NCBI GenBank assembly: GCA_002793835.1
Contig: PFDW01000060.1
Coordinates: 4,375 to 15,070, forward strand
Length of the DNA stretch: 10,696 bases
DNA from: Candidatus Portnoybacteria bacterium CG10_big_fil_rev_8_21_14_0_10_36_7
Lineage (GTDB): Bacteria; Patescibacteriota; Minisyncoccia; Portnoybacterales; PFDW01
Reading direction: 5' to 3'
A program made the translations under genes and the position numbers. Positions 1-5,077 of this stretch are shown here, piece after piece (position 1 is the first letter of the stretch; each line of letters opens with the position of its first letter). Under the pieces are notes generated by a model. The model was not told the DNA's origin and did not search any database. It saw nothing but the letters and a program-made list of their open reading frames with translations.

Positions 1-85
1 GGATAACCGCCATTTTTTTATACAAAAAGTATATAGCCCCGCCTAAGCCCGCAACCAAGAGAATAATATAAATTAAATATGACAT
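1..85 (-). CDS. N-terminus of an unidentified membrane protein (partial, runs off left edge)
   Basis: Reading leftwards from an ATG at 85-83, the frame stays open to the window edge for 28 codons and reads MSYLIYIILLVAGLGGAIYF followed by LYKKMAVI. This is a single hydrophobic segment of about 20 residues followed by Lys-Lys, so an N-terminal membrane anchor or signal peptide with its charged end inside. It lies 49 bases downstream of tsf in the same direction and may belong to the rpsB-tsf transcript. No clear Shine-Dalgarno precedes it. Too little is visible to name it. One-pass membrane proteins such as RmuC or RNase Y start in this way, but nothing here decides between them or a hypothetical protein. 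Confidence 0.5.
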   Translation of the reverse strand, partial: MSYLIYIILLVAGLGGAIYFLYKKMAVI

Positions 86-134
86 TATCTTGCAACAATT
101 ATGGTCATTAAAGACCTAAATTATTGATTTTGGT

Positions 135-584
135 TCAAATCGCAAATCTTGAAAATTGATTAATTTTAATATTCTCGCCAAATTTTGCGATATAATCATT
201 AACTAAGTCTTGAATAGTCTTTTTAGGCTCACGCATATATGGCTCCGCCAATAAAGATTCAACATCCTTAGGGTCTGTCGCTACTATTTGCATACAAAGC
301 TCTTTGGCTAAAGCTTTGTATGCAGGATTCTTTGCAACGAAATCAGTTTCACAACCCAGAAGCACCAAAACTCCGATTTTGCCATTTTGATGTATATAAG
401 ACTCCACTAATCCTTGCTTAATTTCTCTATCTGCTTTCTTAGAAGCAATCTTAGATGAAAGTGCACCTAAAATTTCGGTCGCCTTAGCTTCATCGCCTTG
501 AGCTTCTTCAAGTGCTTTTTTTACTTCGCTAATTGAGGCGCTTGTCTTTTCTCTTAATTTTTTTATTTGTTCTGCGCTAATCAT
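135..584 (-). CDS. tsf: Translation elongation factor Ts (EF-Ts), short form
   Basis: EF-Ts is the cytoplasmic guanine-nucleotide exchange factor that recycles EF-Tu from GDP to GTP. At 149 residues this is about half the E. coli length (about 283), and it corresponds to the reduced EF-Ts with one core subdomain. Residues 1-40 form the UBA-like N-terminal domain (starting MISAEQIKKLREKTSASI, with the helical EVKKALEEAQGDEAKATE). The catalytic T80-D81-F82-V83 motif, which contacts the EF-Tu Mg2+/P-loop region, is present within ETDFVAKN. The C-terminus (KFGENIKINQFSRF) matches the usual end of the family, so the protein is not truncated by a frameshift. The start ATG lies five bases after the rpsB stop with no Shine-Dalgarno, which suggests translational coupling. 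It ends at a TGA. The second core subdomain and the coiled-coil are absent. Confidence 0.95.
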   Translation of the reverse strand: MISAEQIKKLREKTSASISEVKKALEEAQGDEAKATEILGALSSKIASKKADREIKQGLVESYIHQNGKIGVLVLLGCETDFVAKNPAYKALAKELCMQIVATDPKDVESLLAEPYMREPKKTIQDLVNDYIAKFGENIKINQFSRFAI

Positions 585-589
585 TAAAT

Positions 590-1321
590 TTATTTATTTT
601 CTACTGGTTCTTTTTGTTCTTTGGCCTTGTTAATCGCTGAAGCGATTGTTGATGCAATCAATGTTAGAGAAGATAAAGCATCATCATTTGCTGGGATTAA
701 ATAATCAGCCATGCTTGGCTCTGAATCAGTATCAGCAACCGCTATTACTTTGACTCCAATTCGCTTTGCTTCTCTAGCTGCCAAAATATCATCTTTCAAA
801 CTTAGCAAGAAAATAGCTGATGGAACCTTTCTGATAGCTTTGAAACCACCAAATTTAATATTTAACTTACGAAGTTCTTCTTTTATATTCCCCTGCTCTT
901 TCTTCGTATAATGAGCGTAATCTCCATCTGCCATTTTTTTATCTAAATCAGCAAATTTTTCTAATCGTTTCAACATTGTCTTGAAATTCGTTAAAGTGCC
1001 GCCCAACCAACGGGTATCAACATAAGGCATACCACAACTAATAGCTGCTTCTCTGCCAATTTGTTGGCGCCCGATTTGAGTACCTACGAATAACACCAAA
1101 CCACCACTAGGAACTATTTGTTGAACAGCAGTTATAGCCTCTTTGAGCTTGCCCTCTGTTTTTTCAATATTGAAAATTTGAATATCATTCCTAACAGAAT
1201 CAACATACCTATCCATCTTTGGATTTTTTTTGGCAACCTTGTGACCAAACTGAACTCCCGCCCTAATCATATCATCAGAGAAAGGAATGCTGGTTTTTGC
1301 CAAAATATTTGAGTTAGTCAT
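590..1321 (-). CDS. rpsB: 30S ribosomal protein S2
   Basis: S2 is a structural protein of the small subunit, bound late between head and body near S1. The 243 residues match the normal family length. Visible family signatures are the N-terminal AGVQFGHK (residues 21-28, usual form GVHFGH), NPKM (33-36), the block RWLGGTLTNF (104-113) and, near the C-terminus, the ADYLIPANDDA segment (the family's DYPIPGNDDA). The start ATG at 1321 gives a short N-terminal extension, MTNSNILAKTSIPF, ahead of the first conserved helix; I see no better start. It is the first gene of the classical rpsB-tsf operon. In other bacteria S2 represses its own operon through the leader. Here the predicted leader is only about 27 bases, so regulation at the promoter seems more likely. 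Stop is TAA. Confidence 0.97.
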   Translation of the reverse strand: MTNSNILAKTSIPFSDDMIRAGVQFGHKVAKKNPKMDRYVDSVRNDIQIFNIEKTEGKLKEAITAVQQIVPSGGLVLFVGTQIGRQQIGREAAISCGMPYVDTRWLGGTLTNFKTMLKRLEKFADLDKKMADGDYAHYTKKEQGNIKEELRKLNIKFGGFKAIRKVPSAIFLLSLKDDILAAREAKRIGVKVIAVADTDSEPSMADYLIPANDDALSSLTLIASTIASAINKAKEQKEPVENK

Positions 1322-1355
1322 TGTATCTTTATTTATTATATACTTAAATTTGATA

Positions 1356-1385
1356 ATTAAAAACCCCTACGGGGTACAATGTCAA
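1356..1385 (-). promoter_or_regulatory. Promoter of rpsB-tsf
   Basis: On the minus strand a perfect -35 box TTGACA (1385-1380) is followed by an 18-base spacer and the -10 box TTTAAT (1361-1356, 5 of 6 consensus). Transcription would start near 1349, leaving a leader of about 27 bases before the rpsB ATG. A second TATAAT (1340-1335) lies closer to the gene but has no good -35 box. The spacer contains a short perfect palindrome, listed separately. Confidence 0.6.
1363..1375. promoter_or_regulatory. Inverted repeat in the rpsB promoter spacer (operator candidate)
   Basis: ACCCC-TAC-GGGGT is a perfect 5-bp inverted repeat. On the minus strand GGGG is followed by TTTTT, so in isolation it looks like a small terminator. 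However, no gene reads into it from the right on that strand, and it sits between the -35 and -10 boxes of the rpsB promoter, upstream of the predicted start site. A protein-binding site is therefore a better explanation, though still an inference. Confidence 0.35.
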
Positions 1386-1405
1386 TTTAACAGATGTCCA
1401 CCACA

Positions 1406-1428
1406 AAATCAAGACCCTCGCTTGATTT
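1406..1428. promoter_or_regulatory. Inverted repeat over the rpmE -35 box (operator candidate)
   Basis: AAATCAAG (1406-1413) and CTTGATTT (1421-1428) are perfect 8-bp inverted arms around a 7-base centre. The right arm contains the whole -35 box of the rpmE promoter (1422-1427). The repeat lies upstream of the predicted start sites of both divergent operons, so it should not be transcribed from either and would act as DNA, for example as a repressor site. Confidence 0.4.
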
Positions 1429-1450
1429 AGCTAAAAAAGCATGCTATTAT
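1422..1450 (+). promoter_or_regulatory. Promoter of rpmE-prfA
   Basis: The -35 box TTGATT (1422-1427), a 17-base spacer and the -10 box TATTAT (1445-1450) are preceded by an extended -10 TG (TGCTATTAT, 1442-1450). Transcription would begin near 1457, leaving a leader of about 16 bases without a Shine-Dalgarno before the rpmE ATG at 1473. Confidence 0.65.
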
Positions 1451-1472
1451 CATTCAATAATAATAAAAACCT

Positions 1473-1769
1473 ATGAAAAAAGATATCCACCCACAATATT
1501 ATCCAAAGGCTAAAGTCGACTGTGCTTGTGGCAACACTTTTACGGTTGGTGCTACTAAGTCAGAATTTTCTATTGAAATTTGCTCAAATTGCCACCCATT
1601 TTATAGTGGAAAAGAAAAGATGATAGACTCAGCTGGTCGTGTAGATCGCTTCAAAAAGCGAATTGCCAAAAAAGACCTCATAAAAGCTCCTGCGAAAAAG
1701 ACAGAAAAGATTTCAAAGAAATTAGCCGAAGACAAAATTGTAAAATCTGTTAGGATTACCAAAAAATAA
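1473..1769 (+). CDS. rpmE: 50S ribosomal protein L31, zinc-ribbon (C+) type with basic tail
   Basis: L31 sits at the central protuberance of the large subunit and bridges to the small-subunit head. The N-terminal [11 protein letters not shown], the cysteines C17, C19, C37 and C40 (CAC...CSNC) and the following [20 protein letters not shown] block are diagnostic of the zinc-binding type. Family members usually end soon after this block (about 66-75 residues). This one is 98 residues and carries a Lys/Ala-rich tail of roughly 30 residues, probably disordered and rRNA-binding. It is first in an operon with prfA, an arrangement known from other bacteria such as Bacillus (rpmE and prfA close together). 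Its TAA stop is in the same reading frame as prfA, see findings. Confidence 0.95.
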   Translation: MKKDIHPQYYPKAKVDCACGNTFTVGATKSEFSIEICSNCHPFYSGKEKMIDSAGRVDRFKKRIAKKDLIKAPAKKTEKISKKLAEDKIVKSVRITKK

Positions 1770-1788
1770 TTTTTGGCTTTAATTATGC

Positions 1789-1793
1789 AAGGA
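1789..1793 (+). promoter_or_regulatory. Shine-Dalgarno that fixes the prfA start
   Basis: AAGGA lies six bases before the ATG at 1800. Neither the upstream in-frame ATG (1785) nor the TTG (1773) has a comparable site, so this is the reason for choosing the short start. Confidence 0.6.
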
Positions 1794-1799
1794 TTAATA

Positions 1800-2501
1800 A
1801 TGGAAATACGCGCCGGTACAGGTGGCAAAGAAGCTGCGATATTTGCTAGCGATCTCTATCGCATGTATACGCGCTTTGCAACACAAAAAAATTGGCCAGT
1901 GAAAACACTTTCTTCAAACCGCACTACTTTAGGCGGTTTTAAAGAGGTAATTTTCGAAATATCATCACCCGACGCTTATGAACAATTGAAATACGAAGGT
2001 GGCATTCATAGAGTACAAAGAATCCCGGCAACTGAAAAAAGTGGCCGGGTTCATACGTCTACAGCAACTGTTGCTATTATGACTAAAGTTTCTACTGTTG
2101 AAGTAAATATAAACCCCAGCGATATTAAGTACGAGACTTTCCGCTCTTCAGGCCCTGGAGGACAAAATGTAAATAAAGTTGAAACAGCCGTTAGACTTAT
2201 TCATGCACCGAGCGGTGTGGTAGTTGAATGCCAAATAGAACGCTCTCAAGCAAGAAACAAAGAACGAGCGATAGAAATGCTTCGTGCTAAATTATATGAA
2301 ACGAAACAGCGTGAACAACAAGAAAAAATGGGAGACCAACGACGCGAACAGATCGGCACAGCTGACCGTTCAGAAAAAATAAGAACCTATAATGTACCAC
2401 AAAACAGGCTGACCGACCATAGAATTAACAAATCTTGGCACAACTTGTCAGACATCATGGAAGGAAAACTTGATAAAATGATTGCATCTTTCAAAAAATA
2501 A
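1800..2501 (+). CDS. prfA: Peptide chain release factor 1, lacking the N-terminal helical domain
   Basis: RF1 reads UAA and UAG in the ribosomal A site and triggers hydrolysis of peptidyl-tRNA. The protein starts directly with the conserved MEIRAGTGGKEAAIFASDLY, which normally lies over 100 residues in. It contains the stop-codon-reading tripeptide Pro-Ala-Thr in RVQRIPATEKSGRVHTS, which marks RF1 rather than RF2 (SPF). The catalytic GGQ is in RSSGPGGQNVNKVETAVR, and the ERSQ and NRLTDHRI segments follow. With the ATG at 1800 it has 233 residues against about 360 in E. coli; starts at 1785 or 1773 add only 5 or 9. Domains 2-4, which read the codon and catalyse, are complete. Domain 1, which contacts the L11 stalk base and RF3, is missing. 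The region upstream is rpmE, so this is not a gene-calling artefact. Stop is TAA. Confidence 0.95.
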   Translation: MEIRAGTGGKEAAIFASDLYRMYTRFATQKNWPVKTLSSNRTTLGGFKEVIFEISSPDAYEQLKYEGGIHRVQRIPATEKSGRVHTSTATVAIMTKVSTVEVNINPSDIKYETFRSSGPGGQNVNKVETAVRLIHAPSGVVVECQIERSQARNKERAIEMLRAKLYETKQREQQEKMGDQRREQIGTADRSEKIRTYNVPQNRLTDHRINKSWHNLSDIMEGKLDKMIASFKK

Positions 2502-2510
2502 TTTTATAAT
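2482..2510 (+). promoter_or_regulatory. Probable promoter of the downstream membrane protein gene
   Basis: TTGCAT (2482-2487), inside the end of prfA, is followed by a 17-base spacer and a perfect TATAAT (2505-2510). The start site would be near 2517, giving a structured leader of about 68 bases. The -35 match is partial. Confidence 0.45.
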
Positions 2511-2514
2511 TATC

Positions 2515-2535
2515 TCTTGCGATAATATCGCGAGG
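2515..2535 (+). other. Leader hairpin before the 2585 gene
   Basis: TCTTGCGAT-AAT-ATCGCGAGG folds into a 9-bp stem (two G-U pairs) with a 3-base loop. The right arm (CGCGA, 2529-2533) can also pair with TCGCG at 2549-2553, so two exclusive structures are possible. It is not followed by a proper T-run. It could serve as a weak terminator for prfA or as a 5' stabilising or regulatory stem for the next gene. Confidence 0.4.
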
Positions 2536-2566
2536 TTATTAACAAAGGTCGCGGAGGGAATCAAAG

Positions 2567-2576
2567 AAAGGAGGTG
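2567..2576 (+). promoter_or_regulatory. Near-perfect Shine-Dalgarno
   Basis: AAAGGAGGTG is an almost full-length complement of the usual 16S 3' end, ten bases (from AGGAGG) before the ATG at 2585. It is unusual in this window, where most genes have no recognisable site, and suggests strong translation of the following gene. Confidence 0.7.
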
Positions 2577-2584
2577 AATATTAA

Positions 2585-3142
2585 ATGAGCGGACCGCAAT
2601 TTGAACAAGAAGAATCACAAGAATCGTGGATCAAGACTAATCAAGGGAAAATGACCACTCTACTTGCTGCACTAATAATATTAATCGGCGGTCTGTACCT
2701 TTTCAAATCGAATAGTTCCAATAATACCGCTTCAGTCGTTGATACATTGCAGACCGAAACAAACGACAAGCAGGCGTCAACTAACGACCAAGCTAATAGT
2801 ACAGATGCACCGATTAAAATGGAAACAGTAACCGACACTGAAATCAAAGAAGTGGCACAAAAAGGTGATGGATTAACTCACTTGGCACGCCGAGCCACAA
2901 AGACTTATCTAGAATCGAATAATGACCTTAATTCAACGATTACAAAAGAGCAGAAAATATATATCGAAGATTACTTGGCAAAACAACTTAAGACACGGAG
3001 AGCCGGAAAAGGGCTTGAAGTCAACGAGGAAGTTAACCTAAGTAAAGAATTGGTCAACAACGCGATTGAAGCATCACAAAAGTTAAATCAGAAACAATTA
3101 GATAACTTAACCAAATACACACAATTAGTTCCTTCCTTGTAG
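2585..3142 (+). CDS. Membrane-anchored conserved hypothetical protein with LysM-like region
   Basis: This is a 185-residue protein with a polar N-terminus (1-22), one membrane segment (about 23-40, TTLLAALIILIGGLYLF) and a Ser/Thr/Asn/Gln-rich linker (41-80) suited to an extracytoplasmic position. The C-terminal domain is helical and begins VAQKGDGLTHLARRATKTYL (90-109). That opening resembles the start of a LysM repeat (the V-x-x-G-D-x-L-x-x-I-A pattern), followed by KEQKIYIEDYLAKQL and LSKELVNNAIEASQ. I believe proteins of this architecture are widespread in Patescibacteria, but I cannot run a search and the function is unknown; a cell-wall contact is only a guess. It has its own promoter, leader hairpin and very strong Shine-Dalgarno, and is followed by a strong terminator. 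Stop is TAG. Confidence 0.85.
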   Translation: MSGPQFEQEESQESWIKTNQGKMTTLLAALIILIGGLYLFKSNSSNNTASVVDTLQTETNDKQASTNDQANSTDAPIKMETVTDTEIKEVAQKGDGLTHLARRATKTYLESNNDLNSTITKEQKIYIEDYLAKQLKTRRAGKGLEVNEEVNLSKELVNNAIEASQKLNQKQLDNLTKYTQLVPSL

Positions 3143-3152
3143 AGCACAAATC

Positions 3153-3178
3153 AAAAAGCCCTGAGCAGGGGGCTTTTT
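3153..3178. terminator. Bidirectional rho-independent terminator
   Basis: AAAAAGCCC (3153-3161) and GGGCTTTTT (3170-3178) form a 9-bp stem around an 8-base loop, with T-runs on both strands. It sits between the convergent 2585 gene and the end of the minus-strand surface-protein operon and can serve both. Confidence 0.85.
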
Positions 3179-3201
3179 GCGTACCATGCCCCGAATAATG
3201 A

Positions 3202-3888
3202 CTATTTAACACTAAAGACCCCGCTGTTACATGACGAACAGCCAGCAGGCAAAGATGTTAGGGTTTTTATACAATTTACACTAATATAATATTTAGCTTC
3301 CTTATCTAAATCATTTGGAATAGTCCACTGCTTTGAGCCATCATTGATGCTAGTTGGGGCTATAACATCCGCAATAAAATCAAACTTAATATCCTCAAGT
3401 CCATAAACAGAAATAATATTTTGTTTGATGAGATCAACAGACATTGATACACTAAGTGCTGTTAATAAATCCATGTTAGTCCTCCACTGGATTGCAACCT
3501 CTTGGCCAAGTGAATATACCTCATTATCTTTTGGAGAAGACACTATTACAACAGGAAGCCTTTCGGCTATTTTAGCTTTAATTAAGCCATCAGCATCATT
3601 AATTTTAATATTGACTTTAGGCCTCTTCTTCCCGTTGACCACCCTCACATCGGTATTATTGCTGTCAACCAACTGAAACTTATAATCCACATTTTTTGAA
3701 GTTCTATTAATATTACCATATAACCAAATTTCTTTTTGCTTGTTTTTATTAACATTAATACTTAAATCTTTAAAAACTAAAAAACCTTTGCTTGATAACA
3801 ACGCCTGCCCCCCTACTAATACTTGATTAGTATTTCCAGACGCAGTTCTCTGTCTTTTATATAATTTAAAGTTAGTTAAATTATCCAA
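3202..3888 (-). CDS. B2, C-terminal portion: surface protein with Kre9-like Ig domain (after in-frame TAA)
   Basis: Taken alone this frame starts at a TTG (3888) and gives 228 residues without a signal peptide. Residues 1-80 are the second part of a beta-sandwich domain: DNLTNFKLYK and LVFKDLSINVNKNKQKEIWLYGNI match DNVSNWSLYK and LVFNKLNLNLKNNKAVSLRIKGDI of B1. Residues 113-228 are a Kre9/Knh1-like Ig domain (SSPKDNEVYSLGQEVAIQWR ... KQWTIPNDLDKEAKYYISVNC) with Cys 206, 217 and 220. The frame is open 12 codons further upstream, to a TAA at 3927-3925 that is also the stop of the N-terminal portion. AAAGGGTG (3901-3894), five bases before the TTG, could allow re-initiation. The product would still lack export signals, so I read it mainly as the back half of an interrupted gene. 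Confidence 0.75.
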   Translation of the reverse strand: MDNLTNFKLYKRQRTASGNTNQVLVGGQALLSSKGFLVFKDLSINVNKNKQKEIWLYGNINRTSKNVDYKFQLVDSNNTDVRVVNGKKRPKVNIKINDADGLIKAKIAERLPVVIVSSPKDNEVYSLGQEVAIQWRTNMDLLTALSVSMSVDLIKQNIISVYGLEDIKFDFIADVIAPTSINDGSKQWTIPNDLDKEAKYYISVNCIKTLTSLPAGCSSCNSGVFSVK

Positions 3889-3924
3889 CGCTTCACCCTT
3901 TACTGATATTTTTAATGAATTAAT

Positions 3925-4251
3925 TTAAATTTTCTTTGAATAGTTATTTTCCACTGTTAAAGCCAATAGTATTCCTTGTTTTGAACTATCTTTTACCACC
4001 TGCTCAGCCCACAAATCCCCGTCTGTTCTATAAAAATTCACAACTTGATTCTTGGAATTATTTCTATCTGAAGACACCGCCAAACCAACAGCTAGCAGAG
4101 CCATAACGGCTAGAGATGCCAAAGATATAGCGAGTATAGTCCGAGTTGATAATTTAGTTGTTGTGCTCGATTTATCCATGGGTTTAGTAAGAAAAGCCGT
4201 TAAATACATTAGCTTTTTTTGCAAAAATTTCAAACAATACAGAGCTGTCAT
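3925..4251 (-). CDS. B2, N-terminal portion: membrane anchor plus start of beta-sandwich domain
   Basis: This portion is 108 residues from the ATG at 4251, chosen because AAGGAAGG lies six bases upstream, overlapping the A2 stop. Residues 38-59 (TILAISLASLAVMALLAVGL plus AV) are a membrane segment. The ATG at 4179 (MDKSSTTTKLSTRT) would give an N-terminus of about the same length as B1, but has no Shine-Dalgarno. After the anchor, a region (NSKNQVVNFYRTDGDLWAEQ ... GILLALTVEN) corresponds to the first strands of the B1 beta-sandwich domain. The frame then meets a TAA in mid-domain. A 108-residue product would be an anchor with an unfinished fold, unlikely to be functional alone. Confidence 0.7.
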   Translation of the reverse strand: MTALYCLKFLQKKLMYLTAFLTKPMDKSSTTTKLSTRTILAISLASLAVMALLAVGLAVSSDRNNSKNQVVNFYRTDGDLWAEQVVKDSSKQGILLALTVENNYSKKI

Positions 4252-4257
4252 AATAAG

Positions 4258-4266
4258 CCTTCCTTT
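4258..4266 (-). promoter_or_regulatory. Shine-Dalgarno of B2
   Basis: On the minus strand AAAGGAAGG ends six bases before the ATG at 4251 and overlaps the A2 stop codon, indicating coupled translation of A2 and B2. It is the clearest site in the surface-protein operon and sets the start of B2. Confidence 0.55.
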
Positions 4267-5023
4267 AAATAGCAACTGCTGCATCTCCTAATACAGAGTC
4301 CCGACTTGTTAAAAGCTTGTCAGCTTGTTCGTAGGATAATTTATCAATGTCAATATAATTATTGTTACCCGCAACAATGGATAGCCTATTCAGGTCATTC
4401 CTATTTGCTCGTAGATTCATTAGGGCATATCTTATCAACACCTTTGATTCAAAATAACGATATATTTGATCAGCACCATCTGACAAAACAGTGAGTGGCG
4501 GAAAATCAAAATCTTTTTTAGAAAAAGAGCCGAGCACCCCTGAAAGGCGAAAAGTGCCAACAATATTCTTATTATCCACTATAAATTTTTTATTTCTTAA
4601 TGAAAACTCTGATTGGACAGTATAGGCTTCCGCTTCAAGAATTGATAACGGACTATTATCCATTCGGTAGTCCTGGAGCTCATGAACAAGTTCGTGAACA
4701 ATTATTTGCTGCGACACTTGGTTATACAATGAAATAAATCCCGGATATGAATAATAATCACTTTTCTTCATATATAGTTTATCAGTCTGGAGATTATATG
4801 GGGCATGATATGGACCAATTTCTTCTACAAACTCAAAGGTTATACCACCTTTAAATATTCTAGGCAAAATAGCACCCCTGAAAGCGTCTTTATAAACGGA
4901 TGATAAAAAATTTGAATCGGCCTGAACAAGATTATAGATAAGAGCATAAGTATAAGATGCTAAATATACATCAGAATCGGCCCTACGATTATTCACAACC
5001 TCTATTAAATCAGTGTACGGCAC
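4265..5023 (-). CDS. A2, C-terminal portion: predicted zinc metallopeptidase domain (after in-frame TAG)
   Basis: From a GTG at 5023 this frame gives 252 residues. It contains IIVHELVHELQD with H110-E111-x-x-H114, the zinc/catalytic signature of clan MA metallopeptidases, followed 16-18 residues later by E130 and E132 in ILEAEAY as third-ligand candidates. The pattern HELxHxLQD...E-x-E-A resembles the HELTHALQDQ...EGDA signature of known bacterial putative metallopeptidase families, but I cannot assign one. The rest is mostly helical. No signal peptide is present. The frame is open for 18 more codons up to the TAG at 5080-5078 that ends the N-terminal portion, and residues before the GTG (EAYNV) already match A1 (EYGVA). 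I therefore regard this as the back half of A2. No Shine-Dalgarno precedes the GTG. Confidence 0.75.
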   Translation of the reverse strand: MPYTDLIEVVNNRRADSDVYLASYTYALIYNLVQADSNFLSSVYKDAFRGAILPRIFKGGITFEFVEEIGPYHAPYNLQTDKLYMKKSDYYSYPGFISLYNQVSQQIIVHELVHELQDYRMDNSPLSILEAEAYTVQSEFSLRNKKFIVDNKNIVGTFRLSGVLGSFSKKDFDFPPLTVLSDGADQIYRYFESKVLIRYALMNLRANRNDLNRLSIVAGNNNYIDIDKLSYEQADKLLTSRDSVLGDAAVAI

Positions 5024-5077
5024 ATTGTATGCTTCAACTATTAAAAGAGTGTTAACAATATTATCTATAAAGCGCTC

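Larger units (their letters stand above)
3202..4251 (-). pseudogene. B2: full-length surface protein gene interrupted by one in-frame TAA
   Basis: The two portions (3925-4251 and 3202-3888) share one reading frame. Translated through the TAA, the product is 348 residues long with the same order as intact B1: membrane segment, beta-sandwich, Kre9-like Ig domain. Homology to B1 runs through the stop: QGILLALTVENNYSKKI, then the stop, then INSLKISVKGEALDNLTN, against NGALFLETAVTASKATT and LDSLEFKAKLGKNLLDNV. The length difference over this stretch is about one residue. A nonsense mutation, a recoding event or a sequence error are the possible readings. Confidence 0.7.

Noticed and set aside
103..116. 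GGTC...GACC hairpin between tsf and the left-edge gene
   Set aside because: Only four base pairs and no T-run; too weak for a terminator or a regulatory structure.
1363..1375. Palindrome as a rho-independent terminator on the minus strand
   Set aside because: It has the GC stem and T-run, but nothing on the minus strand reads into it and it falls between the -35 and -10 boxes of the rpsB promoter. Kept as an operator candidate instead.
1773..1799. TTG 1773 or ATG 1785 as the prfA start
   Set aside because: Neither has a Shine-Dalgarno, and the added residues (MALIMQGLI) do not match domain 1 of RF1. ATG 1800 has AAGGA at six bases.
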